A DNA stretch of 64,000 nt from Indibacter alkaliphilus LW1 (GTDB lineage: Bacteria; Bacteroidota; Bacteroidia; Cytophagales; Cyclobacteriaceae), in contig NZ_ALWO02000037.1 in assembly GCF_000295935.2 (NCBI RefSeq), positions 88,259-152,258 of the forward strand, written 5' to 3'. Position 1 is the first letter of the stretch; every line of letters begins with the position of its first letter. This document shows, piece after piece, positions 17,110 through 28,342 of the stretch. The notes beneath the pieces are model-generated. The model ran no database searches. It worked only from the letters and a program-made list of their open reading frames with translations, and was not told the origin of the DNA. The translations under genes were made by a program, and so were the position numbers.

Positions 17110-17817
17110 TCAATCCACCATCTTCAACAACAATCTTTTGGAAATAGGTAAAAAGCTTTCTTGAACCGGAATCTGCTGCAAACTATGTATGCGGTAAGTA
17201 GCAGGATTAGGAAGCTCTTTATAAGACTTGATCAGATCCAATTTGATCTGTTCAAATGTATTGGTGATAGATCTCCTCACCTTATCCACGAGCTGCATCA
17301 TGATACCTTTGAATTTATCTATACTGTTTTGGAATAAGTTGACTTTGTAGCGGTACACATAAATTTCATTTGACTTTTCAAAAGTAAGAAAAGCATATCC
17401 TTCATTTTGATAAATGGGAGAAAGGCCAACAGGCTCGATGGACATATCCTTTTCCAAAAACTCATAGATTCCCTTTCCTTCTTCAATAGCTTTCTGAAAT
17501 TGTGGCAATGAATACTGTACTATTTCCTCCAATTGTTCCATCAATTCATCATCAACAATCAATGGTTTATATTTAAGTTTCATTTGTTTCAAGTCAGGCC
17601 CTTCAAGCAATTTTGGAAAAGCCAATTTGAGTTGATTTTTGTTTTCTGAGAAGCTTTTCAACTTTGTGTAATGTCTGATCAACTCCGCCAATGGAGGGTA
17701 AAGCTTGACTTCCTGAAACTGGGAATCCACATGTTGCAAATAGGCCAAAAGGAGGTATTTTTTATATTCAAAATCAATCCATCCTTCAGTGATCCAATTG
17801 TCTGATAATGTTTTCAT
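17110..17817 (-). CDS. Hypothetical cytoplasmic protein
   Basis: The 235-residue protein has no signal peptide or transmembrane segment. It is mostly helical (WIDFEYKKYLLLAYLQHV, LEEIVQYSLPQFQKAIEEGKGIYEFL) with a beta-rich centre (PVGLSPIYQNEGYAFLTFEKSNEIYVYRYKVNLF). I do not recognise a named domain, though the clear coding pattern suggests a real gene. It is transcribed toward secG; its stop abuts an 11-bp tandem array, and a terminator for it is not apparent. Confidence 0.65.
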   Translation of the reverse strand: MKTLSDNWITEGWIDFEYKKYLLLAYLQHVDSQFQEVKLYPPLAELIRHYTKLKSFSENKNQLKLAFPKLLEGPDLKQMKLKYKPLIVDDELMEQLEEIVQYSLPQFQKAIEEGKGIYEFLEKDMSIEPVGLSPIYQNEGYAFLTFEKSNEIYVYRYKVNLFQNSIDKFKGIMMQLVDKVRRSITNTFEQIKLDLIKSYKELPNPATYRIHSLQQIPVQESFLPISKRLLLKMVD

Positions 17818-18035
17818 AGGTATTCAATTTGTCAAAAATTTACTAAAAACTGACAAAAGATAAAATAGCCTTTGAAATTTTGACAGGCAATAAGATTGTG
17901 CTCGGCTTATTATGACAAGCTATCATGTGATTTTCCGCCTTTATGTCAGTTTGGACCAAGAATCCCCAATTGGCATAAGAAATGATAATTGGGCAATGTA
18001 AGATTTTGTAACTAACCTTTAAAAGTTAAATAACT

Positions 18036-18314
18036 ATGTCAAAAGTAAACATCCAACCTCTTGCAGACAGAGTTCTGGTAGAACCTGCTGCAGCTGAAGA
18101 GAAAACTGCCTCTGGTCTTTACATTCCAGACACTGCTAAAGAAAAGCCTCAGAAAGGCACAGTAGTCGCAGTGGGTAACGGTAAAAAAGATGAACCATTG
18201 ACTGTAAAAGTAGGTGACACGGTACTTTATGGCAAGTACGCAGGTACAGAGCTATCCGTGGAAGGTCAGGACTATCTCATCATGAGAGAAGCTGACATAT
18301 TTGCAATTCTGTAA
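18036..18314 (+). CDS. groES: Co-chaperonin GroES
   Basis: The 92-residue protein starts with [27 protein letters not shown] and has the mobile loop around residues 20-35. It forms the heptameric lid of the GroEL folding chamber in the cytoplasm. It precedes groEL by 41 bases. Upstream (17965-17993) lies an inverted repeat CCCAATT/AATTGGG, which is not the CIRCE sequence, so the heat-shock control is not identified. Confidence 0.97.
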   Translation: MSKVNIQPLADRVLVEPAAAEEKTASGLYIPDTAKEKPQKGTVVAVGNGKKDEPLTVKVGDTVLYGKYAGTELSVEGQDYLIMREADIFAIL

Positions 18315-18343
18315 ACATCTATTTCAAACAATCAAAAACCTAA

Positions 18344-19984
<1,641 letters not shown>

Positions 19985-20011
19985 TATCACATCCTGCACA
20001 AAAAATAAATT

Positions 20012-20042
20012 AAAAGGAAGCTCAATGAGCTTCCTTTTTACT
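20012..20042 (+). terminator. Terminator of groES-groEL
   Basis: A 12-bp perfect stem (AAAAGGAAGCTC with GAGCTTCCTTTT) with a 3-base loop is followed by T residues. Confidence 0.88.
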
Positions 20043-20193
20043 ATTTAAAGATTTTTAGGACAGAGATTTAAACTCATTTATTTCCAATCTAAAATTCGAA
20101 ATAAAAATAAAACATCTAGAATTTAACCAGATGATTTTTATATTTGACAAGCACATTAGTTTAGAAAATTCTTAAGTTCAATTTTGTAACTGC

Positions 20194-20568
20194 ATGCAAC
20201 CCTACAAATCAGTCATTTTGGTCGATGATGATCCTATCAATAACCTTATCAATAAAAGATTGATCACCAAATTATCCATCTCGGAAAAGGTCGAGGAATT
20301 TTTAGAAGCTGAAAAAGCACTGCAAAAATTGAGGTCATTGGATCCAAACGAACAGACATTGATATTGCTCGACATCAACATGCCCGTAATGAATGGCTGG
20401 GATTTTTTGAACGTTTATTTAAAAGAGTTTCCTGACAGAAAAGATCAAATTTTTATGCTTTCCAGTTCAATTGACCTTCAGGACAGACAAAAAGCAATGG
20501 AGTTTAGCGTGGTCAAAGGATTCGTAGAAAAACCACTTACTCCGGACAAAATGAAAAACATAGTGTAA
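20194..20568 (+). CDS. Stand-alone response-regulator receiver protein
   Basis: The 124-residue protein is a single CheY-like receiver domain: acidic pocket VDDDPINN near residues 10-17, phospho-acceptor aspartate in LLLDINMPVMNGW near residue 60, Ser/Thr switch SSSIDL and lysine in KPLTPDKM. No output domain or adjacent kinase is present. Its stop overlaps the start of the CorA gene by one base (TAATG), so the two are translationally coupled. Confidence 0.9.
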   Translation: MQPYKSVILVDDDPINNLINKRLITKLSISEKVEEFLEAEKALQKLRSLDPNEQTLILLDINMPVMNGWDFLNVYLKEFPDRKDQIFMLSSSIDLQDRQKAMEFSVVKGFVEKPLTPDKMKNIV

Positions 20569-21575
20569 TGGAATCCAATCCCCATATAGAACCAAAATTG
20601 AGCCTGGAACTATATGTCTACAGTGAAAACTCTCTTGAAAAGCATCATATAACAGCAAGCAAGCAAATCCAATCTTTTCTAAGTTCCCAAGATAAATTCT
20701 GGCTTAATATCATTGGCATTCATGATGACGTTTTGCTAAAGGAAATAGCGGAAATTTTTGAAATACACCCACTTGCCTTAGAAGATATCAAAAACAACCA
20801 ACAAAGACCCAAATTAGAAGAGTTTGACAACCAAGTTTTGTTGATTTCTAAAATGTTGTATTCCAAAGGCAATATTTCCAAAATCCATACAGAACAAGTC
20901 AGCATCTTAATTGCGAAAAACTACATCATCACTTTTCAGGAAGAGGATTTTGACCTGTTTGATGGTATTAGAACGAGACTTGAAAATCCTTTGGGTAAAA
21001 TGAGAAAAATGGGTCCGGATTATTTGGCTTATACTTTATTGGATGCAATCATTGATGAGTACTTTATCTTACTGGAAAAGTTGTATGACAAGACCGAGGA
21101 ACTGGAAGATCTGATCATGTCCAATCACCACAAATCTCTTTTGGCCACCATCTACCGACACAGAAAATCTATGCAGGAAATTAAAAAAGTAGTATGGCCT
21201 ACCCGAGAAGTACTTTCTACCTGGAAAAAATCAGAAAGTCCAATACTGAGAAAAAAGACCCTCCCCTATCTCAATAATATTTATGAGCACGCTGTTGAAA
21301 TCATCGAAAATCTGGAGATGCAGCGGGAATCCATCACTACATTGGTGGAAATCTATATGACCAATATTAGCCTCAAACAAAATGAGGTAATGAAAACACT
21401 CACGATCATAGCTACTATTTTTATACCCCTGACATTTATCGCAGGAGTCTACGGCATGAATTTCGAATATATGCCTGAGCTTGAATGGAAATATGCCTAC
21501 CTGAGCATCTGGATTTTCTTTGTGTTGACCACTGCCGGAATGGTGTATTATTTCAAGAAAAAAAAATGGTTTTGA
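20568..21575 (+). CDS. corA: CorA-family divalent-cation channel
   Basis: The 335-residue protein has an N-terminal cytosolic alpha/beta domain, a long stalk helix (about 150-275) and two C-terminal membrane helices with the YGMNF signature near residue 294. The last residues are basic (KKKKWF). It forms a pentameric Mg2+ (or Co2+/Ni2+) channel. A one-base overlap with the receiver gene suggests shared regulation. Confidence 0.9.
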   Translation: MESNPHIEPKLSLELYVYSENSLEKHHITASKQIQSFLSSQDKFWLNIIGIHDDVLLKEIAEIFEIHPLALEDIKNNQQRPKLEEFDNQVLLISKMLYSKGNISKIHTEQVSILIAKNYIITFQEEDFDLFDGIRTRLENPLGKMRKMGPDYLAYTLLDAIIDEYFILLEKLYDKTEELEDLIMSNHHKSLLATIYRHRKSMQEIKKVVWPTREVLSTWKKSESPILRKKTLPYLNNIYEHAVEIIENLEMQRESITTLVEIYMTNISLKQNEVMKTLTIIATIFIPLTFIAGVYGMNFEYMPELEWKYAYLSIWIFFVLTTAGMVYYFKKKKWF

Positions 21576-22677
21576 TTAAGGAGCCGCATTCAATCCCGCA
21601 AGCAATTTGGCATTCAACTGGGAAATAACCTCTTTTTGATTCTCTCTTTTTGTACCAGCTGCAGCCTTATATGCTGCCATAAGTTCAGGGTGGCCATGAA
21701 GCAATTCCTTCATATACAGATCGTCCAACATCCTGACCATCCCGCTTCTGGAATCCAGCACGTAAAAATTGATTCTCAAAGAAGCCAAAGCTCCGATCAT
21801 TCCAAAAGCTACAGCGGCCATGGGGTCGCCAATTTGATCTTCAAAAAGTAAAAATGGTCCTACCAATTGGGATTTTACATAATAATAATTGCCATAAGAA
21901 TAATTAGAAGCATTGAGATAAAATGCATCTCCGTCTGAAAATCCAAATAGTCCTTTAATTTTCTTTTTGGTTTGACTGTCTCTTGCTTGATATCGGGGAA
22001 AATTCCCCCTTACATTTTTCCCTTTAATTATGAAATCACCCGAAACTTGGAAAATATTAGCCCAATCAGCAAAGGTTTGGTAGGTGCTTTTTCTCATGTA
22101 GGGCTGAAAATCCAAAATGGAAAAACTTGAAATATCCAGTAAAATCTCTATCGGCTTATTATTCGATTCCGAAAATTGGTTGATGCAATCTTTCAACGCA
22201 AAAAAAAGGTTCTCACCATGCTTTCCGGTTACATCGAGACCGTTTACTTCTCTCTTGGATTCAAATTTCCCAAGAGAATACATTTTCCCGTTTTCTTCTA
22301 ATAAAAATTCTACTCCAACTTCTGCATAGCCAATCTCTTTGGCTGCTAAAGTCCTTTCTGAAACCTGGAAATGATCAATTTTCAGAATCAGATCGCTTAC
22401 CTCTGTATAAGTGCTGACATTTTGCTGAAGAAAATTCAACAAATAAACATCCATTGCACCGGGCAAAACAGCATAGGTAGGCATATTGCTCAAACCCTTT
22501 TTCACAGTTCCAATACTGCCTTTCACCGGTCAGCGTTTTAACCTCGACAAGGTTAAAACGCTGACCTGATATTGAAATCCCATAATTTGGAATTTCCACA
22601 ACATGTGGATGTTTATTTTGTGCCAATAGCCCTGTAGAAAAGGCCAAAAGTAGTCCTAAGATGATGGTGCTTTTCAT
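21576..22677 (-). pseudogene. Exported hypothetical protein gene broken at a palindromic repeat
   Basis: The 5' part (from ATG ending at 22677) encodes a signal peptide, MKSTIILGLLLAFSTGLLAQ, and about 20 mature residues up to NYGISIS. Its frame then runs into non-coding-looking sequence (QYAYLCCFARCNGC) and stops at 22375. The rest of the gene continues in another frame from about 22526 to 21576 (GTVKKGLSNMPTYAVLPGAMD onward). The switch coincides with the perfect palindrome at 22528-22566, which also puts a TGA in the downstream frame. A GTG at 22526 could start a truncated 316-residue protein without signal peptide. Function unknown. Confidence 0.75.
22528..22566. repeat. 39-bp perfect palindrome (REP-like) inside a gene
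   Basis: Two 17-bp arms (GGTCAGCGTTTTAACCT and its complement) enclose a 5-base loop. It resembles the palindrome at 59746-59776 in its GAGGTTTTAA core and length. It lies exactly where the surrounding gene changes frame. Confidence 0.85.
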
Positions 22678-22818
22678 GAAGTTTTAAATTATTGGGCGAA
22701 ATATCAGAATTAAGTAGTTCAAAACAACTATTTCTTAATTATTTATTTTTCAAAGAATTTACAATCATAAAAACCATTTATTTTAAAATTAAAATCTTAA
22801 ATAACATAAAATAACAAA

Positions 22819-22839
22819 TTTTATGTTAAAAACATAAAA
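22819..22839. promoter_or_regulatory. Palindromic site in the region before proB
   Basis: TTTTATGTT and AACATAAAA are separated by AAA, a 9-bp dyad. A further AACATAAAA copy lies at 22803-22811. The site lies in the AT-rich stretch between the divergent broken gene and proB and could be an operator. Confidence 0.4.
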
Positions 22840-22946
22840 ATCATCAACAAGTATTTCCCTCCAATCAATTATTCCTTACTTTAAATGGTTTTTCAGCAAC
22901 ATATCTCTTATTTTTATGCCAAATATTCAATTAACAAACCCGTATT

Positions 22947-24011
22947 TTGAAAAATTGTGTAATCAAAATAGGCTCTAACGTCCTTATCCATGAAAATGGA
23001 CAACCCAATCTACAAAGGATGGAAAGCCTCAGCCGACAGGTGGCTTCCTTATTCCGGAATGGATCAAAAATCATTTTGATTTCTTCGGGTGCAGTAGCAT
23101 TTGGCAAAGGAGAACAGGCCTTGTCTGAGAAGCTCGATCCTGTATTAAAAAAACAGATTTGGGCGGCTACAGGACAAGTGGAACTTATCAAAACATACAA
23201 GGATTTTTTTGGAAAACTAGGAATTCCTGTAGCGCAGATTTTGGTTACCAAAGAGGACTTTAGAGACAGGAAGCATTTCCTCAATATGAAAAACTGTATT
23301 CAGGGATTGCTACGTCAAGGCATTCTTCCTATCATCAATGAAAATGATACCGTCGCCATCTCCGAACTCATGTTTACCGACAATGACGAGTTGGCCTCCC
23401 TGACAGCAGCCATGATCAATGCAGATAGCCTAATCTTATTGACCAATGTGGATGGTGTATACGATGGACCACCTTCCCATCCCGATGCTAAACTGATTCC
23501 AGTGATACATTCCGCCAATTTTGAGAATGAAATCCAAATCAGTCCAGTTAAATCTTCATTTGGGAGAGGAGGCATGCTTACCAAACTCAATATGGCCAAA
23601 AAATCAGCTGATTTGGGCATCAGGGTGTTGATTGCCAATGGAACAAAAGAGAACATTTTGACTGAGCTGGCCTCAGGAACTGCAAAACATACTGTATTCG
23701 AGCCCTTAGCTAAGAAGCAAAGCCCCAAAAAGTGGCTGGCTCATGGAGAGCAGTATTTCAAAGGAGAAATTACCGTTAATGCGGGTGCCAGAGAAGCATT
23801 GTTTTCTGAAAAAATCACTTCCATTTTACCCATCGGAATCACCGGTACCACCGGTAGTTTTTCCAAAGGGGATATCATCAGTGTTTTGGATCAGGAAGGG
23901 CAAAAACTTGGACTGGGCAGGGCAGAATACAGTGACCTCCACCTCAAAGAAAGAATTGGGGTAAAAAACCAAAAACCATTTATTCATTACGACTACCTTT
24001 ATTTGTTTTAG
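22947..24011 (+). CDS. proB: Glutamate 5-kinase (ProB)
   Basis: The 354-residue protein has an amino-acid-kinase domain ([13 protein letters not shown] at the start, [33 protein letters not shown]) and a C-terminal PUA domain (about 270-354). It phosphorylates glutamate in the first step of proline synthesis. The start must be the TTG at 22947, because VIKIGSN is only four residues from it, as in other ProB proteins. proA follows one base after the stop. Confidence 0.94.
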   Translation: MKNCVIKIGSNVLIHENGQPNLQRMESLSRQVASLFRNGSKIILISSGAVAFGKGEQALSEKLDPVLKKQIWAATGQVELIKTYKDFFGKLGIPVAQILVTKEDFRDRKHFLNMKNCIQGLLRQGILPIINENDTVAISELMFTDNDELASLTAAMINADSLILLTNVDGVYDGPPSHPDAKLIPVIHSANFENEIQISPVKSSFGRGGMLTKLNMAKKSADLGIRVLIANGTKENILTELASGTAKHTVFEPLAKKQSPKKWLAHGEQYFKGEITVNAGAREALFSEKITSILPIGITGTTGSFSKGDIISVLDQEGQKLGLGRAEYSDLHLKERIGVKNQKPFIHYDYLYLF

Positions 24012-24012
24012 C

Positions 24013-25254
24013 ATGCCTGATTTCCAAACCCTATTTCAACAAGTCAAGAAATGCTCCACATCACTGGCATTGCTTAAGGAGGAAACTACCGCAAAAATCC
24101 TCAGTGACCTGATAAGCAATATTGAATTTGAAACCCAGACCATTCTTGAAGCCAATCAAAAAGACCTGGATAAAATGGATAAGTCAGACCCTAGGTATGA
24201 CAGGCTTTTACTTTCTGAAAAAAGGCTTCAGGCAATTATTTCCGAAATCTTACAGGTGCAGGAGCTACCCTCCCCCCTTCATAAAGTATTAGAGGAAAGG
24301 ACTTTAGAAAATGGACTGTATTTGACCAAACAGACTGTACCATTAGGAGTGCTGGGAATAATCTATGAAGCGAGACCGAATGTCACTTTCGATGTATTCT
24401 GCCTTGCATTAAAGTCCGGAAATGGCCTTGTGCTAAAAGGTGGGTCAGATGCACATCACTCCAATCTCGCTATCATGGAACTGATCCATAAGGCATTGGA
24501 AAAAAACGGGGTCGATAAAGGATCCTTTCAGCTTTTACCTCCGGACAGAAATGCTACCAAAGCCCTGTTGGAAGCCGTGGGCTGGGTGGATATCATCATT
24601 CCCCGCGGAAGTCAGGGATTGATTGACTTTGTAAGGGAAAATGCCAAAGTGCCGGTCATTGAAACAGGTGCCGGTATTGTTCACACCTACGTAGACGCTA
24701 CTGCTGATTTGGAAAAAGCAAAAAACATCATTTTCAATGCCAAAACAAGAAGACCTAGTGTCTGCAATTCACTGGACTGTTTGATCATTCATCGGGACAA
24801 ATTAAATGACCTCCCAGCCATTATCGAAAAACTTATTGAGGCGCAAGTAGAAATCTTTGCCGATGAAAAATCCTTCGAGATTCTCCAAGGTCTAGAAAAT
24901 GTTCAACCTGCTACCGAAGCACATTTTGGCACTGAGTTCCTTTCTTTGAAAATGGCCATCAAAACTGTCAAAGGATTGGATGAGGCTCTTGAGCACATTT
25001 CCCGTTTTTCTTCCAAACACTCGGAGGCCATCATCGCAGAAGACCCGGAGATTCTGGAATCATTCCTGAACCGCGTAGACGCGGCAGCGGTCTATGCCAA
25101 TGCCTCAACCGCTTTTACGGATGGCAATCAGTTTGGACTTGGAGCTGAGATAGGCATTTCAACCCAAAAACTCCATGCCAGAGGCCCTATGGCCCTTTCT
25201 GAACTTTGCTCTTACAAATGGATAATCAAAGGTAAGGGGCAGATAAGGAATTAA
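24013..25254 (+). CDS. proA: Gamma-glutamyl-phosphate reductase (ProA)
   Basis: The 413-residue aldehyde-dehydrogenase-fold enzyme reduces glutamyl-5-phosphate with NADPH. The catalytic cysteine lies in [11 protein letters not shown] near residue 251. Other markers are [30 protein letters not shown] and [19 protein letters not shown]. It forms a two-gene operon with proB. Its stop codon overlaps the stop of the convergent beta-barrel gene by 4 bases (TTAA), leaving no room for a terminator between them. Confidence 0.95.
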   Translation: MPDFQTLFQQVKKCSTSLALLKEETTAKILSDLISNIEFETQTILEANQKDLDKMDKSDPRYDRLLLSEKRLQAIISEILQVQELPSPLHKVLEERTLENGLYLTKQTVPLGVLGIIYEARPNVTFDVFCLALKSGNGLVLKGGSDAHHSNLAIMELIHKALEKNGVDKGSFQLLPPDRNATKALLEAVGWVDIIIPRGSQGLIDFVRENAKVPVIETGAGIVHTYVDATADLEKAKNIIFNAKTRRPSVCNSLDCLIIHRDKLNDLPAIIEKLIEAQVEIFADEKSFEILQGLENVQPATEAHFGTEFLSLKMAIKTVKGLDEALEHISRFSSKHSEAIIAEDPEILESFLNRVDAAAVYANASTAFTDGNQFGLGAEIGISTQKLHARGPMALSELCSYKWIIKGKGQIRN

Positions 25255-25784
25255 AAAGAAAGTCCAAAGGACATATATGGCCAAGGAATGACACTAATCC
25301 CACTCCTTCCACCCAATCCCACATATGGAGATAAGCCTACTCGAAAATTAAACCCTCCATCGATGGGCTGTCTTCTGTACCCTATGTTCAGCAAAGGGGC
25401 TTGCATTAAGCCAAATCTTGAACTGGGCTCAAATTCTTCCAAGCTGACTTCCATATTGGGGTTGTGTTGGAATGTCTCTACATAAGCAAGGGACAATCCT
25501 GCTCCAACTTCCAAGTATTTGCCATTGTTACCAACAAGCCAGTTGGCCAATAGAGGAATGCTCAAAAACCTATCGCTGCTCCACTGAAAATAACCTAACC
25601 CGGCCCTTATGCCGAAACCTTGAGGATTGTCGCTAAATCTACGGTCAAAATTTAGAGACATCAACCCTCCAGAACCTAAACCCTCAGCAAAAAGCGTGTT
25701 TTTCCTAAAAATTTCCTGAGCTTGAATTTCATAGCTGATTCCCAAAAGAACCAATACGCTACACAAAAGGACTATTTTTTTCAT
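25251..25784 (-). CDS. Small predicted outer-membrane beta-barrel protein
   Basis: The 177-residue protein has a signal peptide ([23 protein letters not shown]). After it come alternating amphipathic strands rich in Gly and aromatics ([47 protein letters not shown]), ending in an aromatic residue (SFGLSF) as barrels do. Length would fit an 8-stranded barrel. No specific function. It is convergent with proA and overlaps its stop codon. Confidence 0.7.
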   Translation of the reverse strand: MKKIVLLCSVLVLLGISYEIQAQEIFRKNTLFAEGLGSGGLMSLNFDRRFSDNPQGFGIRAGLGYFQWSSDRFLSIPLLANWLVGNNGKYLEVGAGLSLAYVETFQHNPNMEVSLEEFEPSSRFGLMQAPLLNIGYRRQPIDGGFNFRVGLSPYVGLGGRSGISVIPWPYMSFGLSF

Positions 25785-25923
25785 AGGGCAGAATTATTTG
25801 CTACTAAAGATACTAAAGATTCCAACTATATTATTATTATTATTTTTTTGCATATCCGCTTTATAATCAGTAAGCTCTGGAAAAATATTTTTAAAATCGT
25901 CCACATTAACCTTTAACAACCTC

Positions 25924-25971
25924 CTCTTCAACAGTTAATCAATTCTACAATTAAACAATTCAACTCTTCAC
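25924..25971. repeat. Octamer array, six degenerate 8-bp units
   Basis: Units read CTCTTCAA, CAGTTAAT, CAATTCTA, CAATTAAA, CAATTCAA, CTCTTCAC without gaps. They share the pattern C-A-R-T-T-M-A-W with the arrays at 26120 and 26670. Confidence 0.8.
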
Positions 25972-25988
25972 TATCCACTTTTTTCTCC

Positions 25989-26086
25989 TGCAGATTGCGG
26001 TGATTTCCACAAATTTTCGACTAAAGTCGAAGGTGGATGTTCCCCATGGACCAGACCGCCGGCTAAAGCACGGCGGAAATTAGTCT
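25989..26086. repeat. Composite of two palindromes (REP/BIME-like)
   Basis: TTCGAC-TAAA-GTCGAA (26016-26031) and CCGCCG-N9-CGGCGG (26056-26076) lie 24 bases apart, each with partial outer pairing (CCAC/GTGG and AGAC/GTCT). Both have TAAA in the loop. The GC-rich second palindrome contrasts with the AT-rich surroundings. Confidence 0.7.
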
Positions 26087-26119
26087 GCAATGTTCTTAGC
26101 ATTTACCCTTTTCATTCCC

Positions 26120-26175
26120 CAACTCATCAGTTCAACAATTCATCAATTCCACAATTAAACACTTCAACCTTTCAT
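26120..26175. repeat. Octamer array, seven degenerate 8-bp units
   Basis: Units are CAACTCAT, CAGTTCAA, CAATTCAT, CAATTCCA, CAATTAAA, CACTTCAA, CCTTTCAT, in unbroken 8-bp phase. The array ends 15 bases before the stop of the DUF2237 gene. The whole stretch 25785-26190 has no gene; it also holds an ATT microsatellite near 25830. Confidence 0.82.
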
Positions 26176-26190
26176 CCTTCATCCTTTCCC

Positions 26191-26559
26191 TTACTCTCTG
26201 ATTTTAAGTGCAAAAGGTATTAATTTTTCCAAGGGAACTGAGTCCAATGTTTTTTCATGAGTTGCTTCCAAAAGGACCTTAGGAGCAACCCCTGCATGAT
26301 ATGCTTCTATCCACCTACTCACACATAGACACCATTTATCCCCTGCTTTTAATCCTGGAAAATACCAATCTGGCCTGGGCGTAATAAGGTCATTCCCCCT
26401 GCTTTTGCTGAATTCCAAAAACTCATCGGTCATTTCGGCGCATACTGTATGGGTGCCCTGATCATCTTCACCTGTTTCACAACACCCATTCCTGTAATAC
26501 CCTGTCATAGGTGCCGTACTACAAACCATTATTGGTTCACCAAAAACATTTAATGCCAT
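26191..26559 (-). CDS. DUF2237 family protein
   Basis: The 122-residue soluble protein matches the DUF2237 pattern: NVFGEPIMVCSTAPMTGYYRNGCCETG at the N-terminus, then DDQGTHTVCAEMTDEFLEFSKSRGNDLITPRPDWYFPGLKAGDKWCLC and WIEAYHAGVAPKVLLEATHEKTL. The conserved cysteines and the GTHT and GDKWCLC motifs suggest a metal or redox site, but no function is established for the family. It is a single gene between intergenic octamer arrays. Confidence 0.88.
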   Translation of the reverse strand: MALNVFGEPIMVCSTAPMTGYYRNGCCETGEDDQGTHTVCAEMTDEFLEFSKSRGNDLITPRPDWYFPGLKAGDKWCLCVSRWIEAYHAGVAPKVLLEATHEKTLDSVPLEKLIPFALKIRE

Positions 26560-26631
26560 ACCCTGCTGAATTTAATTGATATGTAAAGTATACATTTATT
26601 TCGCATGAGGAAATGAGCGAAGGTTAATTTT

Positions 26632-26666
26632 ATTTACGAATAACGAATTCCGAATTACGCCGCTTT
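26632..26666. repeat. ACGAATT-type dispersed repeat, copy 1
   Basis: ATTTACGAATAACGAATTCC followed by GAATTACG and GCTTTT resembles segments at 33337-33364 and 59612-59638. All three lie between genes, and the copies at 26632 and 59612 directly precede short-period arrays. Confidence 0.65.
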
Positions 26667-26669
26667 TCC

Positions 26670-26749
26670 CAGTTCATCGATTCAACAGTTAATCTATTAA
26701 TCAGTTCAACAATTCAACGGTTAATCAATTCAACAGCTCAACCTATTAT
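26670..26749. repeat. Octamer array, ten degenerate 8-bp units
   Basis: Ten consecutive octamers (CAGTTCAT, CGATTCAA, CAGTTAAT, CTATTAAT, CAGTTCAA, CAATTCAA, CGGTTAAT, CAATTCAA, CAGCTCAA, CCTATTAT) fill 80 bp with no phase slip. It lies in the 361-bp gap between the DUF2237 and alkaline phosphatase genes; the rest of that gap (26560-26920) shows no gene. Confidence 0.85.
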
Positions 26750-26920
26750 ACAACCTTTGGTAGACTTAAGCACTTGTTAACAATTCCCTAAAGTTTATTT
26801 TACATAAAATATAAGATTTCAGCATACCTTTTAGGCTTAAATATAAATTTCATCTCATGCATAAATTTTAGGGAGTAGAAATACCTGTATGAGGGAAAAG
26901 TATAGAAAATAAAATGTAAT

Positions 26921-28327
26921 ATGATGAAAAGAAGAGATTTCTTTAAAAACGGACTGTTGACCACATTAGGGTTAGGCGTAATGGGATCTAGGCCGGTCCT
27001 CGCCAAACCTTCCATGTATAGGGGAGAAAAAGCCAAAAATATCATTTTTTTGGTTTCAGATGGAATGAGTACTGGAACACTCAATATGGCTGACATCCTG
27101 ATGCGGCACAAAATGGGAAAAGCATCCAAATGGATCTCACTTTACGAATCCAATACTGTCAGACGTTCTTTGATGGATACTGCCTCCGCGAATTCGTTTG
27201 TTACAGACTCCGCAGCGGCCGGTTCAGCTTGGGGAGGTGGGCATAGGGTAAATAATGGTGCACTCAACATTGGTCCTAATGGGGAAGAACACGAGCCTAT
27301 TTTACAAAAATTCAAAAGCGAAGGAAAAGCAGTAGGATGTGTTACCTCTGTACAAATCACTCATGCCACTCCTGCTTCATTTTGTGTCAATCAAAATAGC
27401 AGAAGTGCTATGCCTGCAATCGCTGAGGATTACTTGAAGTTGAATTTTGATGTCATGATGGGCGGTGGTAGAGAATTTTTCGATCCGGAAAAAAGAGTAG
27501 ATGGCAAAAATCTCTTTGGAGACTTTAATAAAAATGGAGTCCAAGTGGTAAAAACAAAAGAGGAAATGCTGAGTGCCGGCCTTGACAAACCTATTTTGGG
27601 TCTCTTTTCAGAAGATGGTCTTCCCTATGCTGTGGACCGGGAAAACAATGAAGAACTAAAAAAGACAGTTCCTAGCTTGGCAGAAATGACCAAAAAAGCT
27701 ATAGCAGCTTTGAATCAAAACGAAAATGGTTTTGTCATGCAAGTAGAGGGCGGTAAGGTAGATTGGGCAGCACATGGTAATGATGCCGCAGCCTTATTGT
27801 ATGATCAGGTTGATTTTGATGAGGCTGTTGGTGTGGCCATGGATTTCGCCATGAAAGACAAAAACACACTTGTAATCATCACTACAGATCACGGAAACTC
27901 AAACCCAGGCTTGTTCAATCCTGGACCTAAGAATGTGAAATTCGAGTCCAACTATGAAACAAAGGCATCTAATCAATGGATTCTCAATCAAATCAAGCCG
28001 GATTCATCCCCTTCTCAGATCATAGATATGATAGACCATTATCAAAAGGTAACTCTGAAAAATGAAGAGGTTGAACAATTGCTGTCAGGCTTTCAGCTCG
28101 GCTCCGATGGGCTTTATAATCCGGGGAACCTTCCCTTTGCCCTGTATGCAAAAATCTTATCAAATCATAATGCAATAAGCTGGGCACACACCAACCATTC
28201 GGGGGATTATGTAGAATTGGCCATGTATGGTCCGGGGAGTGAAAATTTATCAGGCATGGTCAAAAACTATGAATTACATAATTTTATGCTGGAAGCAGCT
28301 GGAGTAGAAAGGAAACGTTTTGCTTAA
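26921..28327 (+). CDS. Tat-exported alkaline phosphatase
   Basis: The 468-residue enzyme has a twin-arginine signal (KRRDFFKNGLLTTLG, ending near ALAK-like VLAKP at 30). It belongs to the PhoA-type alkaline phosphatases: metal-binding Asp47 in LVSDGMS, nucleophile Ser97 in VTDSAAAGSA, VEGGKVDWAAHGND and TTDHGNSNPG for zinc ligands, and a late histidine in TNHSGDYVE. It should hydrolyse phosphomonoesters outside the cytoplasm. Two tandem ATGs (26921, 26924) are possible starts. A large hairpin terminator follows. Confidence 0.92.
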   Translation: MMKRRDFFKNGLLTTLGLGVMGSRPVLAKPSMYRGEKAKNIIFLVSDGMSTGTLNMADILMRHKMGKASKWISLYESNTVRRSLMDTASANSFVTDSAAAGSAWGGGHRVNNGALNIGPNGEEHEPILQKFKSEGKAVGCVTSVQITHATPASFCVNQNSRSAMPAIAEDYLKLNFDVMMGGGREFFDPEKRVDGKNLFGDFNKNGVQVVKTKEEMLSAGLDKPILGLFSEDGLPYAVDRENNEELKKTVPSLAEMTKKAIAALNQNENGFVMQVEGGKVDWAAHGNDAAALLYDQVDFDEAVGVAMDFAMKDKNTLVIITTDHGNSNPGLFNPGPKNVKFESNYETKASNQWILNQIKPDSSPSQIIDMIDHYQKVTLKNEEVEQLLSGFQLGSDGLYNPGNLPFALYAKILSNHNAISWAHTNHSGDYVELAMYGPGSENLSGMVKNYELHNFMLEAAGVERKRFA

Positions 28328-28342
28328 AACTTTTTTCTAATG

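Noticed and set aside
17965-17993. Inverted repeat CCCAATT/AATTGGG before groES as a CIRCE heat-shock operator
   Set aside because: The arms are 7 bp and do not match the CIRCE sequence (TTAGCACTC), so no regulator can be named.
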